NCBI GenBank assembly: GCA_964519955.1 | Contig: CAZFLM010000002.1 | Span: 110,009-174,008, forward strand | Origin: CAZFLM01 sp964519955 | GTDB taxonomy: Bacteria; Armatimonadota; Chthonomonadetes; Chthonomonadales; CAJBBX01 | Direction: 5' to 3' | Length of the DNA: 64,000 nt | Program-made: the position numbers and the translations under genes | Shown: positions 22,768-31,869 of the stretch, in pieces | How the letters are laid out: the number at the start of each line of letters is the position of its first letter | Position numbering within the stretch: the stretch's first letter is position 1 | Notes under the pieces: model-generated | Database searches by the model: none | The model's input: the letters and a program-made list of their open reading frames with translations, nothing else | Told to the model about the DNA's origin: nothing

Positions 22768-23841
22768 ATGAACCGTCTGCTCAGGCTCCATCTGATTGCG
22801 CCGCTGCTGCTCGCCTCGACTGGCAGCCATGCCCAACCCAAGGACGTCCTCTCCTCCCTCGCCGCCACCGACCAGGCGATCTCCTCAGGCCGCCTGTCCT
22901 TCACCCATCTCACAACGCGCCTTGGTGGCGGCTTCGCGCAGCCCCAGAGCCCGGGAGAGGCCGCTCTGGACGCCAAGCTGCGCAGGACAGCATCGCGCAA
23001 CACACTGGTCTACTCCGATCGAGCCCGCTATGCGCTTGACACCGTTCTGACATACGCGGACGGAGGGCGTCAGCACGTACGTGAATGCTACGACGGGAAA
23101 CAGCAGCTCATCCAGAACACCGAAACGAAGGAGGTCTCCATCCTGCCCGGCAAGCCAACGGGACTGGGAACCGCCTCCTGCATGGTCGGCGTCCAGGCGG
23201 GCGCGTCGTTCCCGTTGGGCCGCGGTCTCTCTATCCTGTCCAACGCGCAGATCCGGCGGGTACCGGGGCTGGTGACGGTGTCGGGCGTCGCACCCGACTC
23301 GTCGTCGGTATCGGCCCAGGTCGATCCTGCGCACGGGTGGGTGGCCCGGTCTATCGAACGCCGGGATCGGGCCGGGCACCTCGTAGCGCGCTACTCCCTT
23401 CAGAAGCCCGTCAAGCTCGATGGCCAGTGGCTGGCCTCCGGCGCAACGTACGAGACGTTCTTGAGCACCGGCGCGCCCGTCACGCGCGAGGAGTACAGGC
23501 TCCTCAGCGCTGTGTTCCGCGTGCCCACCGACGACGAGATGGGCTTTGCCGTTCCACAGGGATGGACGATCGTGGACGGACGGCTGGGGCGGCCGATAAT
23601 GGCGAAGAAGCTCAGCCCCGGCACCATCACGGCCGACGAGTTGCTGCCGAAGACGCGGGCGCAAGCAGCGCGTGAGGCCAGTCTGCTGGGGCGGGTCCGC
23701 GACTACGAGCAGCTTGAGCGCATCCGCAAGGGTGCCATCGTTGGGCTGCCTATCGTCATCGTGATAGGCACGCTCGCCGTGAGGCGCGCGATGGGGCGAC
23801 AGGGCCGCATGTCAGCGGACACGCCAAGACCCGCCAGGTGA
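22768..23841 (+). CDS. Exported membrane-anchored protein, unknown function
   Basis: A 357-residue protein starting MNRLLRLHLI (AGAGG upstream). It has a signal peptide ending SHAQ, a long extracytoplasmic domain rich in beta strands (for example SSGRLSFTHLTTRL, GLVTVSGVAPDSS, VARYSLQKPVKLDGQW), and one C-terminal membrane helix (GAIVGLPIVIVIGTLAVRRA) followed by a short basic tail. The strand pattern recalls LolA/LolB-like outer-membrane lipoprotein carriers, but that is a weak impression. It overlaps the next gene by 4 bases (GTGA), and the three downstream genes form a tightly coupled unit. Confidence 0.82.
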   Translation: MNRLLRLHLIAPLLLASTGSHAQPKDVLSSLAATDQAISSGRLSFTHLTTRLGGGFAQPQSPGEAALDAKLRRTASRNTLVYSDRARYALDTVLTYADGGRQHVRECYDGKQQLIQNTETKEVSILPGKPTGLGTASCMVGVQAGASFPLGRGLSILSNAQIRRVPGLVTVSGVAPDSSSVSAQVDPAHGWVARSIERRDRAGHLVARYSLQKPVKLDGQWLASGATYETFLSTGAPVTREEYRLLSAVFRVPTDDEMGFAVPQGWTIVDGRLGRPIMAKKLSPGTITADELLPKTRAQAAREASLLGRVRDYEQLERIRKGAIVGLPIVIVIGTLAVRRAMGRQGRMSADTPRPAR

Positions 23842-24326
23842 CGGCCCCGGCCCGGCGTTGGTGGATCACGGTCATCGCTCTGCAGTTCGCCTTGGTCGTG
23901 CTGGTCTACGACCCATGGATGGGCGGAGCGGTGACCGTCAACCATGTTGCGTGTGCAGCTAACGGCTCGGCTCTGGCCGTCGGCACCCCGTTCCCGCCAA
24001 TGCCGCTGTACGCCGAGTCTGGGCGCCGGGTCGACGTCCTCGCCGCTGGCCGACGCCCGGCCACCCTCATCGTGGCAGACACGTGCGGATGCCAGGTGGC
24101 GCGCGTCCGGGACTGGGCGGAATCGGCGGGGAAACGCGGAGAGCGGGTCGTCATCGCCTTCACGACGGCCCCGCGCGATCTGCCGATGCTCGCGAAGGAG
24201 GTCGCAGCGCCTGGGCGGATCTGCGCCATGCGGCAGACCGACCTCCACTTCTCGCTGGGCCTGGACAAGGCGCCTGCGGCGATCCATCTCACGCCCGCGG
24301 GAACGATCCTGGCGGTCGAGCGGTGA
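23838..24326 (+). CDS. Membrane-anchored thioredoxin-fold protein with CxC site
   Basis: A 162-residue protein with GTG start overlapping the previous stop. One amino-terminal membrane segment (VIALQFALVVLVYDPWMGG), then an extracytoplasmic AhpC/TlpA-like fold: GTPFPPMPLYAESG, the strand TLIVADTC and later the cis-proline strand KAPAAIHLTPAGTI. The active-site position is DTCGCQ, a CxC instead of the normal CxxC. It should act as an envelope thiol-disulfide protein; the CxC could make it an isomerase- or oxidase-like variant. Position between genes for an exported protein and a small membrane protein, next to a cysteine-rich secreted protein gene, supports a redox maturation role. Confidence 0.8.
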   Translation: MTAPARRWWITVIALQFALVVLVYDPWMGGAVTVNHVACAANGSALAVGTPFPPMPLYAESGRRVDVLAAGRRPATLIVADTCGCQVARVRDWAESAGKRGERVVIAFTTAPRDLPMLAKEVAAPGRICAMRQTDLHFSLGLDKAPAAIHLTPAGTILAVER

Positions 24327-24772
24327 GAGTGCCGACCGCGCCCTACCGCGACTTGGCCTACCTGGCGCCTTGCGTGCTGGCGTCCTCGGTATTGGCCTGC
24401 CGGCTCTCGTCCAGATTCGGCCCGATAACGCTGGGCGCCCGCATGGCGGTAGGACTCTGCTACTGCGCCGTTGCGGCGGCATGCGCTGCCGCATACGCTG
24501 CCGCCTGCCCGGGGCGCCGGCAGGATGGCGCCCTCTGGTCCACAGCCATGCTTGGTTCTGGGCTGATGGTCCTGGCCTCGAGCGCGGCCGCCACCTGGGT
24601 ACAGCAGACTCTCTGCGTGCTCGTACCGGCATCGCTCATGAGCGTGCCGGGAGCCGCAGCCGGGGCAAGCATGTCGCTCGCGCTGCTCTGCCGAAGGCCC
24701 GGCGGCGCTCCGTCGGGCGAGGGGCCCCGTCCACCGGCCGGCACAACACCAGTTCCGCAGAAAGGCAAGTGA
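24323..24772 (+). CDS. Small polytopic membrane protein (MauE/DoxX-like guess)
   Basis: A 149-residue protein starting with GTG inside the previous stop (GTGA overlap). About four membrane helices: LAYLAPCVLASSVLA, RMAVGLCYCAVAAACAAAYA, STAMLGSGLMVLASSAAATW and LCVLVPASLMSVPGAAAG, then a Pro-rich tail. Cysteines are frequent in or near the helices, including a CYC pair. Small four-helix proteins of the MauE/DoxX/VKOR type commonly pass electrons to or from a thioredoxin-like partner encoded next door; this one fits by size and context, but I see no decisive signature. Confidence 0.72.
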   Translation: MRVPTAPYRDLAYLAPCVLASSVLACRLSSRFGPITLGARMAVGLCYCAVAAACAAAYAAACPGRRQDGALWSTAMLGSGLMVLASSAAATWVQQTLCVLVPASLMSVPGAAAGASMSLALLCRRPGGAPSGEGPRPPAGTTPVPQKGK

Positions 24773-24816
24773 GCGCCAGTCTCAGGCGCGGCAGACGGAC
24801 CGCATGCATCGGTCGC

Positions 24817-25797
24817 CTACAGCTCCGCCTCCCGCACGACCCGCCGCAGCGTCCCCCCGTGCAGCGACACCGCCCACAGCTCCCAGCCCGCGCTGCCGCC
24901 GCTCTGGAACAGCACCTCGCGTCCGCCGGGCAGGGGCACCGGGCTCGTGCAGATGCCGCCGGCCGCCTGGCCGAGGTGGACCAGCATGCGGCGGCCCGAT
25001 CCATCGGCGCGCGACGTCCAGATCTCCGCAATCCCGCCCCCGGCGTATCGCTCGATGCCGTACACCACGCCCTTCCCGTCGGGCAGCCAGGCGAGGCCGG
25101 TGATCCCCGCCGAACTCTCGTCGCCGACGGTCATGGGCAGGCCCCAGCGCGCGACCGCCGCGACCCGCCGAAGGAACCCGCCCTGGCGATGGTCCAGCGC
25201 AGCGGGGTCGGACATCCACAAGTCGCCGTCCTTGGCGAACGCGACGGTCTTCCCGTCGGGTGAGACCGCCGGGCAGTCGAAGTTGCCGATGAGCTGCCCC
25301 CCGCCGTGGTCGCGAGGCGCCCCTGCCGAACGCTCAGTCCCGAGCCAGAGGGTGGCCGGCGCGCCATCGAGCGGCACGAGCAGGATGTCGCGCCATTCCG
25401 GCTGCGCCTCCTCCTCCTTGCCCTCGCGACGGTACCGGATGTCGTAGCGGGTTTCCCGGACCACAAGTAGCGCCCTGGCCGAGCGCCACGCCACCCGGGC
25501 TGCGTGCCCGCCGGTGTGCGACACCTGCCGGGGCGCTTGCGTGCCTGGCCGAACGACCCACGCCTCGCCATCACGCAGGAATGCGAGCGACCTGCCATCC
25601 GGCGACCAGCGCGGCGCTGTCCCGCGTCGGACGGCGATTCGCTGCGAGGTGCCGTCGGAAGCAGTGGTCCAGATGTCGCCACCTCTTACGAAGGCGATCC
25701 TCTCGGCCTCAGCGGCGGGCGCTGGGCTTGCGCCGGACAGTGCGGCGGCGAGGGCAAGCGCCGCGATCATCGGCGCGCACATGGCAGCATGGCTCAT
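24817..25797 (-). CDS. Exported WD40-like (PD40/TolB-type) beta-propeller protein
   Basis: A 326-residue protein with GGAGGAG before the ATG and a signal peptide ending PAPAAEA. It contains repeated propeller blades: APRWSPDGRSLAFLRDGEAW, CPAVSPDGKTVAFAKDGDLW, and TGLAWLPDGKGVVYGIERYA, each with the S/L-PDG signature, and ends with a REVLFQSGGSAGWELWAVSL blade. Such PD40 propellers bind proteins or peptides; no catalytic domain is attached. It is convergent with the redox cluster and 44 bases from it. Confidence 0.85.
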   Translation of the reverse strand: MSHAAMCAPMIAALALAAALSGASPAPAAEAERIAFVRGGDIWTTASDGTSQRIAVRRGTAPRWSPDGRSLAFLRDGEAWVVRPGTQAPRQVSHTGGHAARVAWRSARALLVVRETRYDIRYRREGKEEEAQPEWRDILLVPLDGAPATLWLGTERSAGAPRDHGGGQLIGNFDCPAVSPDGKTVAFAKDGDLWMSDPAALDHRQGGFLRRVAAVARWGLPMTVGDESSAGITGLAWLPDGKGVVYGIERYAGGGIAEIWTSRADGSGRRMLVHLGQAAGGICTSPVPLPGGREVLFQSGGSAGWELWAVSLHGGTLRRVVREAEL

Positions 25798-25936
25798 GTC
25801 GGGCTCCTCCTAACCGATCGCTTGCGCGGTGACGGCAGACCACTCCCTCACAGTCGCGCCTCGGCTACCGTGTGCAGGCCGCACCAACGTGCCGAGCCGG
25901 GAGCGTGAGCGACCGGTCTGTTCTGGTGCGCGCACC

Positions 25937-28900
25937 CTACCGGGCAGATGCCCCCACCGTCACCACCACCGACGCCGCGTACTCCCGGCCCTGCTTCAGG
26001 TCGATGGGCTTGCCGTCCAGCGCGCAGAGGAACACGGCCCCGCTGCCGTCGGGGTTGCCGATGACGAAGCTGTTCTGCAACTCGCCCACGCCTGGCGTCT
26101 CCAGCGTGCCACCCGGGAGAACGAGCCGCAGGGGCTCGCCGCTTGCCAGGCGCTGGCCCGGCGTCTGGGAGATCGGCTCCGTCTGGCCGTTCCGCACGAG
26201 CGCGGCGGGGCCCGGCAGCGGCAGGCGCAGCGCGAGGAAGGCCGAAGCCTGCGGCAGGTCGGCGCCCGGCGTGATGGCCAACGTCATGGTGAGCTTGCCC
26301 GTGGCGCGCTCGCAGCGGTAGGTGAGTCGGCAGGCGGTCGATGGACCCGCGATGCCGCACGTCGAGACCCCGTTCCACGCCCGCGAACGCAGCTCGCCGC
26401 GGAACGTCACCGTCGTGGCCTCCGCGTCGCTGTCGATGGTGAAGCGCGGGTTCGTGTTGCCGTCCGCCGACACAAAGACGCGGTTCGGGATGATGCCCCA
26501 GTCCGTATAGAAGTCGCCGCCGGGCTGGATCAGGCTGCGCCCGTCGCGCCCGGCGAGGGCCACCGGCACGCCGCCATGCCGCCTCGCGAGCACGAGCCGG
26601 TACGCGCCGAGCGGCACCTCCACGAAGTGCGGCGTGACCTTGACGCCGTCCGGCATCGCGGGAGCCGGCGCGGAGCCGTGCTTCACCGTCAGCGTGACCG
26701 CCTTGCCGTCGGCGTCCGGGTCGGCGATCCGCACGTCGGTCGCGGTGCGCGGATCGAAGGCCCAGCGCATCTGCCCGCCATCCTTGCCGACCACGCCGAT
26801 TGCCGCCTGACTCGCGCCATCAAGCAAGCCGCTCGTCAGCGGGGTCCAGGCGCGCCGAAGCACCGGCAGGATCGCCTCGACCGGCTCGCCCGCGTGCACC
26901 TTGGCCTGCTGCGCAGTGAACACGTCGTCGAGGCGGCCCTCCGGCGTCTCCACGAACCACCGGGCCATCTCCCCCAGCGCGACCTGCCCCTCGGCGTTCG
27001 GCGCGGGCGCGGGAGCCTGCTTGCGAGCCAGCGCCGCGTGCCCATCGACAGGCTTCGTGCCCCGCCGCTGCAGCAGCAGGACCACGGGGCGGTAGGGCGG
27101 CACGGTCACGGTCGCTGCGCCGGGCGCGGTCGAAGCGGTGAGGGCTGCGCTGCCGAAGACGTCGCTCACGATAGGCAGGCTCGCGGCCAGGTCGGCCGGC
27201 CAGGCGAGTTTGCCCCTCACCGGAGCGCCGGTCAGGTTCACCGCCACGACGGCAGTTTGGCCCGAGGACTTGCGCAGGAATGCGAACACGCCGGGCGCGC
27301 TGCACTTCACTGCGAGGTAGTCCGCCTCGCCCGCGTAGAAGCACTTCAACTGGTTACGCAGCTTGAACCACGAGGCGAGATCGTCCGAGAAGCCGGTCTC
27401 CTGCTCCTGCTGAAGCAGCGGCGTGCCCTGGATAAACGTGCAGATCGCCATCAGCGCCTGCGACGGGCCGACGCCGAAGTACTCGGCCGCCGACACCGTG
27501 TCGTGCAGCTCCATGAACCGGACGAGGCCCTTGCCGGCGCGGCTCGGGTAGCAGCGGCGCTCGAACTCCAGCCAGACGCGCAGGTCGCGGATCCAGCCGT
27601 CGAGGTCTGGGCGCTGGGTCATGTCGCGCATGGCCAGGTACAGCGGATAGTCGAAGACGAGATCGGAGTTGCGGAAGACGAGCGGCTTGCCGCCCTCAGG
27701 CAGCGTGACTGAGTCCGGATTGGCGGCGCGCATCGTGTCGCGGACCACCTTGTTGAGCTGCAGCCCGCCGTAGCCGATCGGGGCGTTCACGCGCTCGGTG
27801 TTGGCCCAGTTCACCGTCTGGCCCCAGCCGATGCAGTCCATGCGCGTGCCGTCGAAGCCGAAGTCGGCGGCCCAGTGGCGCACGACCTCCGCGATACGCT
27901 TCTGCCAGATCGGGTTGGAGCAATCGGCCGCCAGCACGGTGCCGCCCCACACCTTCACGGGCTGCCCGGCCTCGTCCTTGCACCACACCTCGTTCGGCAG
28001 CCGCTTCACCTCGTCGCTGCTCGGCAGGATACCGTAGACCACCAGGTCGATGAGAGTCTTGATGCCCGCCCGGTGGCCGGCCGCCACGAGTTCCTTCAGC
28101 TCGGCCTCGGACCCGTTCTCCGGCGCGACCCGGTCGAAGGCCGGCAGCGTGTAGACCCACGGCGGCGGCCAGCTCACCGGCAGCAGCCAGAGCGCGGTGA
28201 CGCCCAGCTTCTTGTAGTACGGCAGCAGGGCGGTCAGGCGGGAGTAGCGATGGCCGCGGTCTCCGGCGCCCCACGCCTCCAGCCGGCCCCAGGGATGCAC
28301 CTCGCAGAGGATCATCTTCTTCAGGTGCTCGGGCTGGTCGGCGGGCGGACCGTTGCCGATCGAGTCGGAGAACCTGCCCAGCGCCCCCATCGCCGCCGCT
28401 TCGTCACCGGTGAAGAGGCGAATGACCTGTGTGCCGCACTCGATCTCGCGGCCCGGCTGCATCTTGGCGACGGTGTCGAAGCGGTGGACCACGCAGACGC
28501 CGCCATTGGTCTCCTCGGCGCTCACCCCGGCCTGGTCGCGGCCGAACTCGTAGCTCACAAAGGCCGAGAGCTTCGCCGACGGGCTGTGCAGCATCGCCAG
28601 AGCGTAGTCGCCGCGCGTCCACCCGCTCTCCCGGGCGACGGCGCCGGGCCGCAGCGCATCGAACCGGCGCTTCTCGACGGGGAAGTTGCCGGGCAGGCAG
28701 TACCAGTCGCTCGGCGAGGCGGAGAGGCGCAGCGGCGGCACGCGCAGCGCGGTGTTCCACACGGTCGCGACGCCCGGCCCCTGCCACGCGAAGCGCACCG
28801 TGCGGCGGATGGTCGCGTCGGGTCCCGCCGTCAGAACCGTGGTGACGCGCCAGGGCCCGGCCTGCCGCACGACGGTGACGGTCGCGCCCTCGCGCTTCGT

Positions 28901-29128
28901 GTCGAGCAGCTTCCACTGGTCTGCGGGCGGGAGCTTGTCGCTGTTCCAGGCGATGTCGGCCTCGGCAGCCGGCGCGGCGAGCAGGTTGCGCGTACCGAGG
29001 CGCAGGGCGTTCCAGGCGCCGGTCGCGGGGTCGACGTCGAGCTGCGGGGCGGCAGGGGTGGGCTGTGCAAGCGCCATGGCGCATCCGATCAAGGCGAATG
29101 GGTTCATGCCGGCATGTTCGTCGCGCAT
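25937..29128 (-). CDS. Secreted GH13-like (alpha-amylase family) glycosidase
   Basis: A 1063-residue exported protein. An amino beta domain (about 30-280) precedes a TIM barrel: GVTALWLLPVSWPPP, then AGIKTLIDLVVYG. The catalytic set of clan GH-H is visible: nucleophile D431 in FDGTRMDCIGWG, acid/base E478 in SVTLPEGGKPL, and stabiliser D543 in FMELHDTVSA. After the barrel is a beta domain (VVAVNLTGAPVRGKLAWPAD), then a long C-terminal beta-rich part. The start at 29128 has GGAGG 10 bases upstream; MNPF at 29107 is the alternative. It probably acts on alpha-glucans or related alpha-glycosides; the first barrel strands are unusual, so subfamily is unclear. Confidence 0.85.
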   Translation of the reverse strand: MRDEHAGMNPFALIGCAMALAQPTPAAPQLDVDPATGAWNALRLGTRNLLAAPAAEADIAWNSDKLPPADQWKLLDTKREGATVTVVRQAGPWRVTTVLTAGPDATIRRTVRFAWQGPGVATVWNTALRVPPLRLSASPSDWYCLPGNFPVEKRRFDALRPGAVARESGWTRGDYALAMLHSPSAKLSAFVSYEFGRDQAGVSAEETNGGVCVVHRFDTVAKMQPGREIECGTQVIRLFTGDEAAAMGALGRFSDSIGNGPPADQPEHLKKMILCEVHPWGRLEAWGAGDRGHRYSRLTALLPYYKKLGVTALWLLPVSWPPPWVYTLPAFDRVAPENGSEAELKELVAAGHRAGIKTLIDLVVYGILPSSDEVKRLPNEVWCKDEAGQPVKVWGGTVLAADCSNPIWQKRIAEVVRHWAADFGFDGTRMDCIGWGQTVNWANTERVNAPIGYGGLQLNKVVRDTMRAANPDSVTLPEGGKPLVFRNSDLVFDYPLYLAMRDMTQRPDLDGWIRDLRVWLEFERRCYPSRAGKGLVRFMELHDTVSAAEYFGVGPSQALMAICTFIQGTPLLQQEQETGFSDDLASWFKLRNQLKCFYAGEADYLAVKCSAPGVFAFLRKSSGQTAVVAVNLTGAPVRGKLAWPADLAASLPIVSDVFGSAALTASTAPGAATVTVPPYRPVVLLLQRRGTKPVDGHAALARKQAPAPAPNAEGQVALGEMARWFVETPEGRLDDVFTAQQAKVHAGEPVEAILPVLRRAWTPLTSGLLDGASQAAIGVVGKDGGQMRWAFDPRTATDVRIADPDADGKAVTLTVKHGSAPAPAMPDGVKVTPHFVEVPLGAYRLVLARRHGGVPVALAGRDGRSLIQPGGDFYTDWGIIPNRVFVSADGNTNPRFTIDSDAEATTVTFRGELRSRAWNGVSTCGIAGPSTACRLTYRCERATGKLTMTLAITPGADLPQASAFLALRLPLPGPAALVRNGQTEPISQTPGQRLASGEPLRLVLPGGTLETPGVGELQNSFVIGNPDGSGAVFLCALDGKPIDLKQGREYAASVVVTVGASAR

Positions 29129-29165
29129 GGCGCGGTGCCCTCCCGTCCGGGTGACCTCGGCAGGA

Positions 29166-29541
29166 GCGCTTCCGCTTGCTCGCGCGCGCGGCTCTGCCCC
29201 ATTCCCACGTGGTCAGCCCGCGGAGGCGGGCTTCGTGCCGTCCGCAGGCGCGGATTCACCCGCCGGCCCGGTGTCTCCGGCGAGCACGTGTGCCTCGCGA
29301 GGCGCTTCCGTCTGCTCGCGCGCGCGGCTCTGCCCCGTTCCCGCGTGGTTAGCCCGCGGAGGCGGGCTTCGTGCCGTCCGCAGGCGCGGATTCATCCGCC
29401 GGCCCGGTGTCTCCGGCGAGCACGTGTGCCTCGCGAGGCGCTTCCGCTTGCTCGCGCGCGCGGCTCTGCCCCGTTCCCACGTGGTCAGCCCGCGGAGGCG
29501 GGCTTCGTGCCGTCCGCAGGCACGACTTCAGTCGCCGGCCC
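29166..29541. repeat. Tandem array of a 136-bp intergenic repeat (family B)
   Basis: The 565-base gap 29129-29693 holds about 2.8 direct copies with a period of 136 bases (units start at 29166, 29302 and 29438). Each unit has GCGCTTCCG, TGCTCGCGCGCGCGGCTCTG, a hairpin AGCCCGCGGAGGCGGGCT, CTTCGTGCCGTCCGCAGGCG and CGGCGAGCACGTGTGCCTCG. The remainder (29542-29693) is Pro-codon-like GC-rich DNA leading to the ribosome site of the next gene. A single copy of the hairpin part recurs at about 44032-44087. Confidence 0.9.
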
Positions 29542-29693
29542 CACGCCGCCGGACCGACGCCGCCGGCCCAACACCGGCCGCCCCCGGCACCCCCGCCGCC
29601 GCCGTTCGCCACGTTGACTCCCCTGCCATGGCGATGCTAACCTGACCGGTGTCGGGCTCGCGCCCGTCTACTCCCGCCAGGAGGACCGCCTGC

Positions 29694-30680
29694 ATGGCCG
29701 CTTCCGCCGTCACGCGCTGGGGCATCATGGGCCCCGGCAACATCGCCAACCGCTTTACCGAAGGCGCCAAGCATCTGCCCGACACCGAGATCGTCGCGGT
29801 CGCCTCGCGCGACAAGGCCCGCGGCGACGCGTTCGCCGCCAAGTGGGGCATCGCGCGCAGCTACCAGGGCTACGAGCCGCTCGTCGCCGACCCCGAGATC
29901 GACGCGATCTACGTCGCCACGACGCACCCGTACCACAAGCCATGCGTGCTGCTCGCTATGGGTGCCGGCAAGCCGGTGCTCTGCGAGAAGCCCTTCGCGG
30001 TGAACGCCGCCGAGGCAGGGGAGATGGTCGCTGCAGCTCGGGCCAGGGGCGTCTTCCTGATGGAGGGCATGTGGAGCCGCTACTTCCCGGTGATGGGGCG
30101 CATCCGCGAGCTAATCGCGGCCGGAGCCATCGGCGAGGTGCGGATCGTGCAGGCCGACTTTGGCTTCCGCGCAGGCTATGACCTCAAGAGCCGGCTGTGG
30201 GCCGTCGAGCAGGCGGGCGGCGGACTGCTGGATGTCGGCTGCTACACCATCTCGTTCGCCTCGATGCTGCTCGGCGAGCCGGCGCGGATCGCGGGCCTCG
30301 CCACGCTGGCCGAGAACGGTGTGGACGAGCAGGCGGGCATGGTCCTCCAGTACGCGAACGGCGCGCTGGCGACTCTCTCCTGCTCGGTGCGGACGAACAC
30401 GCCACAGACCGCCACCATCATGGGCACCGAGGGCACCATCCACATCGCGGGTCCGTGGTGGCAGCCGCGCCGGTTCACGCTGTCGGCGGGCGGCAAGGTG
30501 GAGGAGTTCGAGATCGGCTTCGAGAGCACGGGCTTCAACTACGAGATCGCGGACGCCAACCGGTGCATCCGCGAGGGCCTCAAGGAGAGCGCCATCATGC
30601 CCCTCGACGAGACGCTCTCGATCATGCGCACGATGGACGCGCTGCGCGCCCAGTGGGGCATCCGGTACCCGATGGAGTAG
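29694..30680 (+). CDS. Gfo/Idh/MocA family NAD(P)-dependent oxidoreductase
   Basis: A 328-residue oxidoreductase. Rossmann motif near the start (WGIMGPGNIANRF), the family signature GKPVLCEKPFAVNA with the catalytic-region lysine of EKP, and GGGLLDVGCYTISFASMLLG in the C-terminal alpha/beta domain. It resembles trans-1,2-dihydrobenzene-1,2-diol or glucose-fructose oxidoreductase relatives and likely oxidises a sugar or cyclitol. Start chosen at MAASAV because AGGAGG lies 9 bases upstream. It is followed by an aldo/keto reductase gene, a common pair in sugar metabolism. Confidence 0.93.
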   Translation: MAASAVTRWGIMGPGNIANRFTEGAKHLPDTEIVAVASRDKARGDAFAAKWGIARSYQGYEPLVADPEIDAIYVATTHPYHKPCVLLAMGAGKPVLCEKPFAVNAAEAGEMVAAARARGVFLMEGMWSRYFPVMGRIRELIAAGAIGEVRIVQADFGFRAGYDLKSRLWAVEQAGGGLLDVGCYTISFASMLLGEPARIAGLATLAENGVDEQAGMVLQYANGALATLSCSVRTNTPQTATIMGTEGTIHIAGPWWQPRRFTLSAGGKVEEFEIGFESTGFNYEIADANRCIREGLKESAIMPLDETLSIMRTMDALRAQWGIRYPME

Positions 30681-30781
30681 CGCGGAGGGCCGGCGTGCCC
30701 CTGGAGGGTCGGTCTCCGTGCCGACCGGCCGTTTGCTCCAGCGATGAACTCGCACACACCGAATCACGAGGACACCAGACC

Positions 30782-31750
30782 ATGAGATACGGAACCGTAC
30801 CGGGCATCGAGAAGCCCGTCTCCCGCCTCGTCCAGGGCACCGTGCCCATCGGATCGGGCAACGTGGACGCCAGCTACGCGCTCCTCGACGCGGTGATCGA
30901 ACAGGGCGGCAACGCGTTCGACACCGCGCACGTCTACGGCGGCGGCGACTGCGAGCGCGTGTTCGGGCGCTGGCTCAAGGACCGCGGGCTGCGCGAGAAG
31001 GTCGTCATCCTCGCCAAGGGCGCGCACCACAACGCGGACCGCCGCCGCGTGACGCCCTACGACATCGCCGCCGACCTCCACGACTCGCTCGCCCGCATGC
31101 AGGTGGACTACATCGACCTCTACGTCCTGCATCGCGACGACCCGTCGGTGCCGGTCGGGGCGATCGTCGAGGCGCTGAACGAGTGGATGCGCGCCGGCAA
31201 GATCCGCGCGTTCGGCGGGTCGAACTGGACCCACGCCCGCGTCGCGGAGGCCAACGCCTACGCCACCGAGCGCGGCCTCGTCCCCTTCGCGGTGAGCAGC
31301 CCGAACTTCAGCCTTGCGGAGCAGGTGCACGAACCCTGGGATGAGTGCGTCTCTATCGGCGGGCCGAAGGGCGACGACGCTCGCGCCTGGTATGCCGAGA
31401 CGCAGCTCCCCGTGTTCGCCTGGTCGAGCCTGGCGGGCGGCTTCTTCTCCGGGCGCATCACCCGCGAGACGAAGGACCAGTTCAAGGAAGGGCTCGACGG
31501 CCTGGCGGTGCACTGCTACGCCTACGAGCACAACTTCCAGCGCCTCGACCGCGTGGCCGAACTCGCCGCCGCCAAGGGCGCCACGATCCCGCAGATCGCC
31601 ATGGCCTACGTCATGAGCCAGCCGCTGAACACGTTCGCGCTCGTCGGCTGCACGAACGGCGAGCAGTACGCCCAGAACGCGGCCGCGCTGGAGATCGGGC
31701 TGAGCGCGCAGGAGCTGGCGTACCTGGACCTGCGCGCGGAGACGCCATAG
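30782..31750 (+). CDS. Aldo/keto reductase
   Basis: A 322-residue TIM-barrel NADPH-dependent reductase. The catalytic tetrad is present: D and Y in NAFDTAHVYGGG, K in VVILAKGAHHN, H in IDLYVLHRDDP. GGSNWTHARVAEA and VFAWSSLAGGFFSG are cofactor-side motifs of the family. ATG at 30782; about 100 bases separate it from the oxidoreductase gene and they may share a transcript. Substrate likely a sugar aldehyde or ketose; not determinable from sequence. Confidence 0.93.
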   Translation: MRYGTVPGIEKPVSRLVQGTVPIGSGNVDASYALLDAVIEQGGNAFDTAHVYGGGDCERVFGRWLKDRGLREKVVILAKGAHHNADRRRVTPYDIAADLHDSLARMQVDYIDLYVLHRDDPSVPVGAIVEALNEWMRAGKIRAFGGSNWTHARVAEANAYATERGLVPFAVSSPNFSLAEQVHEPWDECVSIGGPKGDDARAWYAETQLPVFAWSSLAGGFFSGRITRETKDQFKEGLDGLAVHCYAYEHNFQRLDRVAELAAAKGATIPQIAMAYVMSQPLNTFALVGCTNGEQYAQNAAALEIGLSAQELAYLDLRAETP

Positions 31751-31869
31751 CGAGCCGGGCGCGGACCGTCACCTGCAAGATGCGCCACAGGTGCGCAGGA
31801 GTTGGCCGCCCATATGGCGAATAGCTAAACATCAGAACGACGCCAGTGGGCGGCCACTCGGACACCTCC

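Noticed and set aside
29166..29541. CRISPR array
   Set aside because: The period is 136 bases with the whole unit conserved; there are no short repeats separated by unique spacers and no cas genes.
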